The notes: generated by a model from the letters alone, not told the origin. A stretch of 64,000 bases of DNA from Penicillus capitatus (GCA_965649825.1 OZ287703.1:186001-250000), one strand, 5' to 3'; shown: positions 33,901 through 46,694, counted from the first letter of the stretch. Made by a program: numbers and translations.

Positions 33901-34371
33901 CCAGGCATCCAGCACCTGTCACTTCGAGAAGCCATTCTGCCTGTTCTGAAGTCTTCTCGAGAACAGCTTCTCGCTCTTCGTCGGGGTGAATATCATTGGC
34001 TGCCTTCATTCTCTTCGAAGAGGAAGCAATGAATGGCTTCTGGGATCTCTGTGTTCCTGCAGGTCGAACATGTCTCTCCGTGTAGATGTGCTGTCTCGGC
34101 GTGATGTAACCTGTCGGGAGGCATTTGATGCCCTGCGTTAGGGATTCCAGCTTTTGCTCTGATTTCTACTGCAGTGGTAAGGGCCTTAAGGATAGAGGCG
34201 ATAGAGGTGACCGATGTGATTTAGTAACGCCGACCTTATCGCAATGACGTCAAAACGTGTTTGCGAGAAGAATGGACTAAAACCGATTAGAGCATTTCCG
34301 AACTTTATTTGGGCGTTCCTCTTTTAAGTGTTAAGTCAAGATGGCTGTTACGGCAGCCTTTAACGGCGGAA
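30912..34371 (+). repeat. segmental duplication, copy 2 (3.46 kb)
   Basis: Partner of 18755-22217. It contains methyltransferase copy D and its flanks. Beyond 34371 similarity stops, but the following gene (copy E) is again the paralogue of the gene that follows copy 1 (copy C). The original duplication was therefore larger, a divergent gene pair, and was later altered between the two genes. Confidence 0.93.
32382..33521 (-). CDS. EgtD-like SAM-dependent methyltransferase, copy D
   Basis: 379-aa single-exon gene, near-identical to copy B over most of its length and with all EgtD-type motifs intact (YDTRGLELFEELT, VELGCGSMTKT, FYGLDIDDTY, WLGSSVGDMTRQE). About 14 base differences from copy B are clustered at 33040-33240, largely synonymous. 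This suggests a short conversion tract from another paralogue. Divergent to copy E. Confidence 0.85.
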   Translation of the reverse strand: MTTEGLAEDVPVHVLTDGQLFASDELPLKDFINPGAIAEDARELTLADGTVVSVSADRSRRRFTTPLRYDTRGLELFEELTKLEDEYYLTACERSLLRTHMDEIAVHIPDGAAIVELGCGSMTKTAIILDYLRNVAKKKSLRFYGLDIDDTYLRQSLENLRAKVEADDASGEWNFSYAGIHGTYEDLVSFLPNIPGPRFFLWLGSSVGDMTRQEAADLMRLYGGAMEPEDGFFLAADRRNDPKTILRAYNDSKGIIAALGVNTLVCLNRLLGKNVFDVTKFERWSGYNVKDGQYESYIKSLSDQTITIPPPFSGDSKKSVDVKLKTDELILYHFSVKYSAGDLQDLSATAGMTIKQVWTDPKGMFCFGLLKNVVAVKLS

Positions 34372-35049
34372 CACCGTTGCGGTGTCAAACGCCCTTCGAC
34401 ATACGAACATAAATACGACCTCGTTCCGTGACATCAGAACGGTATTCGACGTCCAGATTTGACATTGTGTCGATTTTCTTTCGGCGTGTACATTGGCGGA
34501 GTCCGTAGCGCTCTAGTGCTCTTTCGTTAACTTGCTACCTTCCGATGTTTATAATTGCTATCGGTTGTTGAAGACCTTGTACTGGAGATGTAGCGTCTAA
34601 TGCGTTGTTCGTAGCCGTCGGAAGCGGTTGCGCGTCATGTTAACCACCTCGGCGCGCTAGCCATCAGCTGCGACGGATGCTAGTCTCCGAGTCAACCATC
34701 TTTTAACAATAGGGTAATGGTTTTCGAACAAGCCTTGAACTTCTCGACTGTTGGATGTTATGGTTAGGGAACTCACAACCACCGTGGGTATTTAAGGGTG
34801 ACATTCCCGTTGTAAACAATCTCGAGTTCCTGTGTTATAATCTGAGCGTTCGTCTGCGTCGTCGTTCGCGCGTCTCTCGACTCCGAGTTTCTCTAAAGCG
34901 ATTACACGATCCTGACACCTTGTCTACACAATAACGTCACGTTGCTCGTGTTGTTGGACCGACGAGAATCTCTTTTGCGTTTTTCGAGTGGCAAGTATAC
35001 TACGATGGGCAAGGCGCAGAGCAAAAACCGCGTGTTCATTCGTGGAGAA
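34372..35049 (+). other. region between copies D and E, with ~350-550 bp not found between B and C
   Basis: The sequence resembles the B-C spacer around 34540-34570 (CTAATTGCTATCG-like block) and again from about 34920 (GTTGTTGGACCGACGAGA). Between these it has about 350 bp with no counterpart. This holds a short TAACCACC... stretch and two TATAAT/TTTAAGGG-like AT-rich boxes, but no open frame. It is either an insertion here or a deletion in the B-C spacer. It may contain the promoter of copy E. Confidence 0.5.
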
Positions 35050-36192
35050 ATGGCATTCAATGTTCAGACTCAAGAAATCCCTGTCCATGTGTTGCTAGGA
35101 AGCCGACATTCTAACCGCGACGTGTTAGTGCTCCTCGACGGATTCATAAACCCGCTCCCTTGCTCAGGGGATGGCGTGCGTGAGATGACTTTGCCTGGCG
35201 ACAGAGTGGAAAAGATTCATCCGGAACTGCGCCGCCGTAGCTTTCCATCGTCACTTGTTTACGACACGCGAGGCCTGGAACTGTTCGAAGAGCTGACGAA
35301 GCTCGAAGACGAGTACTACCTCACCGCCTGCGAGAGATCCCTCCTCAGAACACACATGGATGAGATCGCAGTACACATTCCTGACGGCGCCGCCATCGTG
35401 GAGCTCGGATGCGGCAGCATGACGAAGACAGCCATCATCTTGGACTACCTCCGCAACGTCGCCAAGAAGAAGAATCTCAGGTTCTACGGTCTCGACATCG
35501 ACGACACGTACCTTCGCCAGTCGCTGGAGAATCTGAGATCTGTCGTTGAGAAAGAAGACAGGGACGCCGAATACACGATCTCTTATGCTGGTATCCATGG
35601 GACTTTTGAGCAGCTGGTCTCCTTCCTTCCTAACATCCCTGGTCCGAGGTACTTCCTCTGGCTGGGGTCCACCATTGGTAATATGACGAGGCAGGAGGCA
35701 GCGGATTTGCTGCGCCTTTACGGCAATGCGATGGATCCGGCAGATGGCTTCTTTCTTGCAGCGGACAAGCGTAATGACCCCCGAACGATCGTTCGTGCTT
35801 ACAATGATTCTCAGGGCAGAGTCGCCGCTTTCACCATGAACATTCTTGTCTGTTTGAATCGTTTGCTGGAGCAGAATGTTTTTGATGTGACGAAATTCGA
35901 AACTTGGTCTGGATATGATATCGCAGCTGGGCAGAATGAAATGTACTTCAAGTCGCTGGTCGACCAGACCATTGTCATCCCTGCTCCATACTCGGGAGGC
36001 GTCAAAAAGTATGCAGAAGTGCGCCTGAAAAAAGATGAGCTCATACTGTGTTTCGTCTCCGTGAAGTACTCTAGCGATGATCTAAAACTCCTAGCTGCTG
36101 CTGCTGAGTTAGCCGTTGCACAAATCTGGACCGATCCACAAGAGATGTTCTATTTTGCTCTCCTTAGGAAAAGTAGCAGCACCAAAGAATGA
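35050..36192 (+). CDS. EgtD-like SAM-dependent methyltransferase, copy E
   Basis: 380-aa single-exon gene from ATG 35050 (AFNVQTQEIPVHVLLGSRHS); an in-frame extension reaches 34942. It is the closest relative of copy C in both the N-terminal part and the C-terminal part. The core motifs VELGCGSMTKTAIILDYL, FYGLDIDDTYLRQSLENL and WLGSTIGNMTRQE are intact. The 3' flank also resembles that of copy C. Substrate unknown. Confidence 0.84.
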   Translation: MAFNVQTQEIPVHVLLGSRHSNRDVLVLLDGFINPLPCSGDGVREMTLPGDRVEKIHPELRRRSFPSSLVYDTRGLELFEELTKLEDEYYLTACERSLLRTHMDEIAVHIPDGAAIVELGCGSMTKTAIILDYLRNVAKKKNLRFYGLDIDDTYLRQSLENLRSVVEKEDRDAEYTISYAGIHGTFEQLVSFLPNIPGPRYFLWLGSTIGNMTRQEAADLLRLYGNAMDPADGFFLAADKRNDPRTIVRAYNDSQGRVAAFTMNILVCLNRLLEQNVFDVTKFETWSGYDIAAGQNEMYFKSLVDQTIVIPAPYSGGVKKYAEVRLKKDELILCFVSVKYSSDDLKLLAAAAELAVAQIWTDPQEMFYFALLRKSSSTKE

Positions 36193-37071
36193 AAACAAAC
36201 CTCGACATATGCGCTTGTATGATGTCTGTCTCAGTGATTTCCTGAGCAGTGATGGGGGTCCTCCCGATTTCCGTCGTGATTTGGTATCATCTACTGGAGC
36301 ACCGTTCGAACTGTATTATAAGTTTCATTGATTATCTGAACGAATATTACATCGCACTAGTTTAAGAATTTAAATCCGTTTCGACTAGGACGATCTCAGT
36401 TGTTACACCTCATTAAGCAAAACTCACTTCCATAAAGCAAATTGATTAAGTAATAAGATTTGCTCGATTATTTTTGTGTACGTCGAATTACAGTATTCGT
36501 GTCTGTCAGCGACGGAGTTCAGCCGACACTCAGCTTCATCGAACAAGTGTTGTGCACGTGCAAACATAGATCACACAGAGTCTTCCCAACACAGCGCATG
36601 AACTTAAAGTTTCGTCAATTCTCTTCACAGTGACTAGTCGATCAGCCTAAAGAGTTCATCCGCTTCACGATCTCAAGCGTCGAGAATGCCAAACCCCGTA
36701 TGTGTGATGTCACACAAAAGACATCAATCAGTCTGGAGACGAGATGATGTCTTCGAGGGATATGTGAGGGTGATATCGAAGGTATGAAGGCATGAGACCC
36801 GTGTCAATAGAGCAATGCGACGGTAACTTAAGGAGTAATGCACCATCGCCGACTTCGGCGTCACCTAGAACAGCGTAAGCAAAAATAGAACGTCGACATC
36901 AAAGAGCGGCGGTTTAAGCTCAGAGCCGTTTTCGATTTTGCGGTTTGAGCCGATTAAATAGCCGGTTAAATTTTCGTTGTTTGTTAGACTGCTTCACGAA
37001 CACGACCTTTAGCGTCTCATCCTTTTCAGTTTGACTGTGGACGCATTTTGCTCGTATTGCACGTAAATCAA
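36193..37071 (+). other. intergenic region between copies E and F
   Basis: About 880 bp, AT-rich near 36360-36480, with no supported open frame. A GTGTGATGTCACACAAAAG palindromic stretch lies near 36700. It probably contains the 3' UTR of copy E (similar to that of copy C) and the promoter of copy F. Confidence 0.45.
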
Positions 37072-38229
37072 ATGTTAGGGCTGAGAGGAATAGATTCCAA
37101 CGATTGGCGCGAAACCATTCCGATCCACGTTTTGGAAGGAGGCCAGCTCTTCGACCCCAACGAGCTCTCTCTCGACGAATTCATAAACCCAAGTTGTTGC
37201 TCGGCGAATGACATCCGCGAGTTGTTCTTGCCTGGTGGCATACTGAAGAAGATCTATCCAGAACAACGCCGCCGAAGCTTTTCGTCGTCTCTGCTGTACG
37301 ACACGCGAGGCCTGGAGCTGTTCGAAGAGCTGACGAAGCTCGAAGACGAATACTACTTGACGGCCTGTGAGAAATCCCTACTGAAATGTCGCTTGCGCGA
37401 GATCGCAGTACACATTCCTGACGGCGCCGCCATCGTGGAGCTCGGATGCGGCAGCATGACGAAGACAGCCATCATCTTAGACTACCTCCGCAACGTCGCC
37501 AAGAAGAAGAATCTCAGGTTCTACGGTCTCGACATCGACGACACGTACCTTCGCCAGTCGCTGGAGAATCTGAGATCTGTCGTTGAGAAAGAAGACAGGG
37601 ACGCCGAATACACGATCTCTTATGCTGGCATCCATGGGACCTTTGAGGAGCTGGTCTCTTTCCTTCCTAACATCCCTGGTCCGAGGTACTTCCTCTGGCT
37701 GGGGTCCACCATTGGTAATATGACGAGGCAGGAGGCAGCGGATTTGCTGCGCCTCTATAGAGAAACAATGGAGCCGGAAGACGGCTTCTTTCTGGCAGCC
37801 GACAAGCGTAATGACCCCAGAACCATCGTCCGTGCCTACAACGACTCGAAGGGTATCATCGCCGCCCTCGGCATGAACACCCTTGTGTGTCTCAACCGTT
37901 TACTAGGACAGAACGTCTTCGATGTCACCAAGTTCGAGAGATGGTCTGGATACAACATTGCTGACGGCCAGAACGAAGCCTACATCAAATCGCTAACCGA
38001 TCAAAAAATCGTGATCCCTGCACCCTTTTCAGGAGACAAAGAGAAAAGTGCCGAGGTGCACTTGAAGAAGGACGAATTGATCCATTACCTCTATTCCGTC
38101 AAGTACTCTTCAGAAGATCTCAAAACCTTGGCTGTCGCTGCTGGACTGACGGTCGAACAGATCTGGACGGATCCGAAGGAGATGTTTTATTTCACTCTCC
38201 TTAAGAAGAGCAGCAGCACCGAGGAATGA
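37072..38229 (+). CDS. EgtD-like SAM-dependent methyltransferase, copy F
   Basis: 385-aa single-exon gene from ATG 37072. It is a mosaic. The N-terminus (ETIPIHVLEGGQLFDPNELSLDEF) resembles copies A, B and D. The central ~330 bp (about 37404-37750) are nearly base-identical to copy E. The C-terminus has its own combination (YNDSKGIIAALGMNTLVC as in A). EgtD-type motifs are intact. The pattern indicates gene conversion within the array. Followed about 110 bp later by the Nramp gene. Confidence 0.84.
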   Translation: MLGLRGIDSNDWRETIPIHVLEGGQLFDPNELSLDEFINPSCCSANDIRELFLPGGILKKIYPEQRRRSFSSSLLYDTRGLELFEELTKLEDEYYLTACEKSLLKCRLREIAVHIPDGAAIVELGCGSMTKTAIILDYLRNVAKKKNLRFYGLDIDDTYLRQSLENLRSVVEKEDRDAEYTISYAGIHGTFEELVSFLPNIPGPRYFLWLGSTIGNMTRQEAADLLRLYRETMEPEDGFFLAADKRNDPRTIVRAYNDSKGIIAALGMNTLVCLNRLLGQNVFDVTKFERWSGYNIADGQNEAYIKSLTDQKIVIPAPFSGDKEKSAEVHLKKDELIHYLYSVKYSSEDLKTLAVAAGLTVEQIWTDPKEMFYFTLLKKSSSTEE

Positions 38230-38338
38230 AGACAGATTCCATCCTTCTGATTTTACAAGAGGTTTGTTATCTGTTTTTGACGTAAATTGCGGTCTTTAAT
38301 ACATTTTGAGCGATGATGTTTGTGTCTTTCTGCACCAC

Positions 38339-41058
38339 ATGTCCGCCGTTACCGTCAAGATCTACGATGCCTTGCACACCTTCGGACCTGCTTTTCTCGT
38401 TTCGGTCTCTCTTGCCTTCGTCTGGCCCATCGTCGACGATACGTTAGCAGGTGGCGTACCTTGATCCGGGAAACTGGGCCACGGCTATCGAAGGCGGTTC
38501 TCGTTTTGGCTATCAACTCGTATTGCACACGCTTTTGTCACGCATCCACGCATCGGAATGCCTTGTCTCGCAGATTTGGGTCGTCGTCGTGTCGAATCTC
38601 ATCGCCATCCTTCTCCAAGTATTGGCCGCTCGACTTGGCATCGTATCAGGAAAACACCTCGCTGAAGTCTGCCCCCAGAGCGTCGCTTTCTGCCGTCATT
38701 CTTGCCCTTAGGTCTGTCGAGAGCAATATCCTCCATCCGTTTGCCTCCTTCTCTGGTCTCTCTCCGAAATCAGCATCGTAGCGTTGGATCTCACAATGGT
38801 CTTGGGTATGCATATACATCCTTGATGGGACACCTGTCACATCCGAATCTATGTTCTCTTTAGGTACAGCTGTCGGTCTGAATCTTCTCTTTGGCATCGC
38901 ATTGCTTCCAAGCATCCTCCTAACGAGTCTGGATTTTGTCGTCATCCTGTTGGCCGTGCCAAAAGTTGGAAGGGTGCGTTTGTTCGAGCTCTTTACGGTA
39001 TCCATCGTCGGCATCGTCCTGACATGTTTCGCCGTGGATGTGGCACTGACGGCCCCTTCACTAAGGCAGGTGCTCGGTGGTCTGGTGCCAACCCTGGATC
39101 GATCGTCGATTTACACAGCTGTGTCATTGTTGGGTGCCAATGTGATGCCACACAACTTCTATCTCCACTCAGCTCTCGTGAAAAGCCGCCATCGAGGAAA
39201 CTGTTCCATCGAGTCTCTCTGCAGACTGAATCTCATTGATGTGACGTTGGCCCTGGGGGTGGCACTGTTCATCAATCTAGCTCTTCTCGTCGTTTCAGCA
39301 TCCACCTTCCATTCTGCAGGCACGGTCGTCTTCTTTGGACCGAGGACAAAGCTGTTGTCGCAGGAGTCGTGGTGGAGACGCTTCAGGCGGCACATGATTT
39401 GATGGAGCAGCTTCTGAGCAGCCACTTAGCTCCAGCTGTATTCGGATCGGCGCTTTTGCTTACCAGTCAACTGTCCACCTTCACAGGCACGATCTCAGGT
39501 CAAGTCATCCTCCAGGTGAGGCAAAACTGAACAGCATCACAATTTGTGACGCTTATCTGCAGGGATTCCTAAATTGCGAGATTAGTCCTTGGCTACGTCG
39601 ACTCCTGACCCGTTCCTTAGCCATTCTCCCTGCCATGACGCTGCAGATGATCTACGGCGATGAAGGGACATACAAGTATACCATGCCGCTCAGCATCGTA
39701 TGATCACTGAGTAGGCGTATAGGATGTTGGTCATTGCCCAAGTGGTGCTGGCCATTCAGTTGCCGTTTACACTCGTCCCTTTAATTAAGGCCACATCCAA
39801 TCGCACCCTCATGGGATCCTTTGCCAATAGCCTTATCGTTCAGATCATGGCTTGGATGTCGACGCTCCTGATCTTCTTGGCGAATCTGATGCTCTTCGCT
39901 GCGATGGTTCTCCCGTCGGAGCGGTCGCATCAACAGTCTTATCAACTCCTACCGCGTCTCAGGGATGTTATGCTCTCATGGACGAGCGTTTCGTGGCTAA
40001 GGCTCTTGTCTGGTTCGCTGCTGTTCTTGGTGACCGGTCTTGGCATTGCACTGCTCATCTGGATGCTCATGACCCCCATTTCCTATGCAGAACGGATCGA
40101 CAGTCCCGTCGTTGTCACCGTGCAACAGCTCGTCGCACAGGATGCCAAACAAGCAGCAGCAGATTTAGAAGAGATCGTGCTGAGGGAAGACACGAGGACA
40201 TGTCGTCTGGCATTTCTGGACGAAAAGAAATTTGGCAAAGCCGCTAGAAAAGCATTCGCAATAAAACTCGATGAGTTCTGGAGTCAGTTCTACGATTCCT
40301 ACGGCAAAGCGATCTCATCGACAGAGGCTTCGGAAAGGGACGAGTCCATCAGGCATTGTCTCCTGTCCATCCACAACCTGGAGAATGCATCGGAGGTGCT
40401 CTCCCTTTCGGAAGCGTCTCCTTGGGACATCGTCGATCAGGCGATTCTCTCTCTACTGCATGTGGCGCTCACAGATCTGCCAGCGTCGGAGCATTTGTAT
40501 CCCTGGAAGTGCAAGCAATGCCATATGGAGGTTTCGGATCCCTCGGCGATCGAACTCGTAACGGCGGCCGAACGAGATCCGCAAGACTCAAAGGAGATGT
40601 TTCTTTTTGGACTGTGGTCATTGAGGCAGCTGCTCCGTCTATGTTCATCAGAACCGCGTCCGGAGTTATGGGGAAAGTACAGCGGTGTGTTGAATCGACT
40701 CCAGTGGCTGCTGCCACACATACCCTGCAATGTAAACCGCACCGAAATCACGACAGATGACGTCCTCTATCTCTTACAAATACTGCAGCAGCACATCCAA
40801 GCGAAGAAAGGTGCCAAAGACACACTCCCGGCCGCCACAGCCTTCCCGAAAGTACGCACCGACGACCTATGCCTTAACCGTTTGCGATGGAAACTGCCTC
40901 AGGGAAAAGAGATCGTTATGTCTGTGATAAAGAGATATAGACGGGCACTCAAGAGAAGCCCATCCGCAGCGTCCAGTGGAGCTGCGAGATTTGGAGCTGG
41001 TATTGGATTATTACACTTCTTGTTCTGTCTCGTCGACATCGATAACGCAACGACATAG
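38339..41058 (+). CDS. Nramp-family divalent metal transporter with long C-terminal extension
   Basis: Proton-coupled Mn/Fe-type transporter, about 800 aa. Introns 38405-38450, 38520-38573, 38667-38711, 38806-38863, 39516-39562 and 39676-39722. One more removal of length 2 mod 3 near 39325-39344 is needed to keep the frame (see findings). After splicing the N-terminal half reads [23 protein letters not shown]; the metal-binding DPGN (TM1) and [12 protein letters not shown] (TM6) are canonical, so this is not the DPGK-type EIN2 protein. Later segments are [23 protein letters not shown] and [12 protein letters not shown]. Beyond the Nramp fold there are a further membrane segment ([15 protein letters not shown]) and about 300 mostly polar residues with a CKQC pair, which I cannot assign. 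Other introns inside this tail are possible. Confidence 0.85.
38806..38863 (+). repeat. intron carrying partial core (Nramp intron 4)
   Basis: 58-nt intron with ACACCTGTCACATCC in sense orientation in its middle. Confidence 0.75.
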
Positions 41059-41162
41059 GAGACAAGATGTATCATCCTTGCAAGCCATCGAGCGCTTCCG
41101 CGAAATCTTGTTGCCTGACGTGCACATCGAGATGACGTTCCCTACGACAGCGTCGTCAGAAG

Positions 41163-43619
<2,457 letters not shown>

Positions 43620-43879
43620 CGCGTTTGATCGAAATCGAATCGATGATTCTTCGATTGATGATGACGTCGGTCACACCTTTCTCACACTTGTGTCGAATTC
43701 ACGGTAACACACGCGGTCCGTACGTTCGTAGTTTATCGCGTTTTGGCTTATTCGCGTAATAAAACTTCGTCATCGTCGCGGTCGTCGTCGATCGTGATTT
43801 CGCGAAAAGACGCTCGCTCGCATCGCGTTCGTGTCTAGCATCGCGCGCTATCGTAGACATCGTTCGCTCCTCTCCCCTA

Positions 43880-45724
43880 TCATGCGCCTCCGAAATTGAA
43901 CGGCATGCCTTCCTCCCCTCCTTCCCCACCGCCACCACCATTGCCAAACAGATACGCACCCTGATCCTGACCCGGAGGCGGGACCAGATTCTCCCCTTCC
44001 ACATCCTCCAACTCAAAATACGACTCCAGCAGTGTCACAGCCTTATTGTAGATATCTTCATTCTGATGCTCCTGCAGATGTTCAATCTTATCCAATCCAC
44101 CTGCATCTTCGATTTGTGTGACATATGGATTCATACCATTCGCTGTCTTCTCATCCTCCCCCACCTTGAGGATGTTCTCCAATCCCTCTAGTGCCACGAT
44201 AATGATACGTGCATCGGAGCAGGTCAACAGATCGCACAGTGGCTTGATGCATCCACAGGTGACGAGAAACTTAATCTGGTGTGGCATTCCGCCAGATGTG
44301 GCATTGCTCAGCGCCCAAGCGGCCTCCTTCTTGATGTCAAACTCAGCATAGCTGAGAAGCTGGACGAGGGGAGGAATAATATTGGCATCGATAACGGCTT
44401 GGATCTGCTCCTTTGTTCCTGCCGTGATGTTGGACAGTGTCCAGCACGTCTCTTTCTTAATGCTCTTCTTCTGATTGCTCGTTACGAGATGCAACAGACA
44501 AGACAGCGCTCCACAGTTGATGATCACCTGGGTCTGCATGTCATCTCCTGTGACGATATTCCCAACGGTGCGCAAGGCAGGGACCAGTACATTAGGTGCC
44601 GGATGCATCAGGAGCTCGACCAAACGACGACAGACACCAGCCTGGATGACTTTATCGATTTTGTCGTTGGGGCCATCGGAGAGATAAGACAGTGCCCAAC
44701 AGGCATCTGTCAAGATCTCTTCGTCTGTACTGTGGATGTGACGTGCCAAAGCCGGCAGCGCATTGCGAATGAGTTCAAAATCGGGTCCAGGTTTGCCTCT
44801 GCAGAAATTGGACAGCGTCCATGTCGCATTGCGCAACATTGAGAGCTTTGATGATTCGCGCAGCTGTTCGAGCAACGGCCAAAGGGCACCCGCTTCCAAC
44901 ACCTTGTTACGGTATCCCGTCGAATCTCCAGCGATATTCCCCAATGCCCACACGGCCTAAATCGCCACGATCTCACACCTGTGGATGATGTGACAGGTGC
45001 ATAACCTGTTCTCGGACATCGTCGTTGGGGGAACTCAGTAGACGGACGAAAATGGGAATAGCGTTGTTATCGATCACAACGCGCGTGTGATCCGATGTCC
45101 CCGATGCGACATTCGTCAATGCCCACGCAGCTTCGAACTAGACCGCACACCGCCGCCAGAATGCGTGCGTCCTGTCATCTCTGTGATGTGACGTTTCTAC
45201 CTGAAGTTTCGGGAAGTCGTTGCGTTCGAGGAATTCCACAAATCTGGGAATAACGCCTTGCTTAATCACCTCGTCAATGGGCGGATTGCGCTCTGCACGT
45301 ACCAACACCTCGTCAGCGTCGTCCTTTGGTCGAAGTCATACCAATCGAAAGGATCTTTCGGAACTTCTGTGTCGCTTCGAACTGTTCCTGCGGATTATCA
45401 CTCCAGCAACCGTACACCATGTTCGGCATCTCCTCAAACTACACCCCCACCGACCGACTCGCGCTGCGTTCCCCGAGCGACGAGCGTGAGAAGAGAGACC
45501 GTTTGCGCGAGGGGGTTGGCTGTGGAGCTGCTTGTGTCTGGCGGCGGAGGGGCGGCGCCGACACCTTCCAACGCCGTCAGACGTTTTTTCTGTAAGTTCT
45601 CTTCGCGTTTGTTCTTGCGCTGCGCCACGATGTCGTTGCCACGACGTCGACGACTCTCTTCTAAATCGACCCCTTTTTTAAATTCCTGCCGACGGCGGGC
45701 GCTGTTTCCATTTGGACGATCCAT
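43880..45724 (-). CDS. importin subunit alpha (karyopherin alpha)
   Basis: Nuclear-import adaptor that binds classical NLS cargo and importin beta. Four introns (44957-45005, 45138-45200, 45293-45341, 45439-45499) leave 540 aa, the usual length. The importin-beta-binding domain is visible at residues 10-50 ([20 protein letters not shown], then [13 protein letters not shown]). It is followed by about ten ARM repeats with the NLS-groove Trp/Asn pattern ([69 protein letters not shown]). The C-terminus is Gly/Glu-rich. The two introns between ARM repeats carry the shared core. Confidence 0.95.
44957..45005 (-). repeat. intron carrying core inside a stem (importin alpha)
   Basis: 49-nt intron; on the coding strand CACCTGTCACATCATCC is followed by ACAGGTG, so the core lies in a CACCTGT/ACAGGTG stem-loop. 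Confidence 0.85.
45138..45200 (-). repeat. intron carrying core (importin alpha)
   Basis: 63-nt intron with CGTCACATCACAGAGATGACAGG on the coding strand shortened here to its halves CGTCACATCA and GATGACAGG; these are imperfect inverted copies. Confidence 0.75.
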
Positions 45725-45829
45725 CGCTCAACGCGCAGCAAAACGCGAAACAGAAGATGAAGAACACGCACGTCTGAATCAAACGATTCCGCGACCTTTC
45801 ATGGCTCACGTCACATCATGACATCAACA

Positions 45830-46639
45830 TTAGATGCCGTTTCTTTGTGCCGCGGCCTCACGTTCCATCACACTGGCCTCGAACTTCATCAGAATCGTCG
45901 TTTGGGGTTTGGACTGACCCGGAGCGTCGACGAAATGCGCAGAGACCCTGAACAACAGTGATCTGTCACATCATGATGCAACATCGGCCAAACCGGGCTG
46001 GAAAGTTGGACGCGTCCAGGATGCCCTTGATAATGCCGGCGACAAATGCGGAGGGATGAAAGGCGCCCATATCACGTGGAACGGAAATGAATCGGCTCAT
46101 CTGCAGATCGACATCATTGATCATATATTCGTCATCGACCTAATCGAACGCACGACGATCGATCGATGACGTTCGATAGAGCATCGAACATGACCGCATT
46201 GGCCTGTTCTAACGAATCGGCGGTCTTGCCGAACATATAAGGCCATAGGGTGCTGTGAATGAATCGCAGAATGTCGATGACGCGTTGCTTTCGCTTCGGC
46301 GTCTTCTCACGGAATGTCAACAGTTCGAGCAATCGCACACCAACTTCGACGCCCAGCGTCTCCAATCTACAGAGACGGCCCTTCGTCCGTCACATCAGGA
46401 AGAGATGTATGATGACAGACGTGCCTCTCTTCGAGCTCTGCTGTGCTCGTGACTTTGGACTGACTGTATTGGATGAGGCCACTAAAGAGGTGCGCGAAGG
46501 CGCAGAAACTCACGCTTGAGACCTGAGCGCGCTGAAATGCTCTTCGGGGTGAAACGCTGGCAATGTTTACTTCTTGTTTCCCGCGCGTGATGGGTCGGTC
46601 GACGATGCTCTGTAGATGGCGCATGGGACGCATGGACAT
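45830..46639 (-). CDS. TRAPP complex subunit TRAPPC5 (Trs31/Bet3 family)
   Basis: Subunit of the TRAPP Rab-GEF tethering complexes at ER-Golgi. Introns 45948-45993, 46140-46194, 46360-46420 and 46523-46570 give 199 aa from ATG 46639, close to the 188 aa of animal TRAPPC5. Diagnostic segments: KQEVSSVSFCAFAHLFSGLI, LGVEVGVRLLELLTFREK, TLWPYMFGKTADSLEQANA, and ISVPRDMGAFHPSAFVAGII followed by TTILMKFEASV. Further in-frame Met codons near 46624 make the exact start uncertain. It is divergent from HCF136 with only about 55 bp between start codons. Confidence 0.88.
45948..45993 (-). repeat. intron carrying inverted core (TRAPPC5)
   Basis: 46-nt intron with GCATCATGATGTGACAG on the coding strand, including a CATCATGATG palindrome. 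Confidence 0.85.
46360..46420 (-). repeat. intron carrying inverted core (TRAPPC5)
   Basis: 61-nt intron that begins GTCTGTCATCATAC and has CCTGATGTGACGG in its middle, so both halves of an imperfect inverted pair are present. Confidence 0.75.
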
Positions 46640-46694
46640 GTTGTTAGGGCGAGATAAACGGTGCGCGCACCGGCAACTGTGTGCTTGCTCTGCG

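Noticed and set aside
36193-37071. A tRNA or other structured RNA gene in the AT-rich spacer
   Set aside because: No cloverleaf, T-loop GTTCRA box or conserved RNA motif was visible.
14541-38229. An ergothioneine biosynthesis cluster
   Set aside because: Only EgtD-like methyltransferases are present; no EgtB sulfoxide synthase or C-S lyase was found in the window.
38339-41058. Identification of the Nramp gene as EIN2
   Set aside because: The metal-binding DPGN and MPHN motifs are intact and no EIN2 C-terminal signature was recognised; only the architecture is similar.
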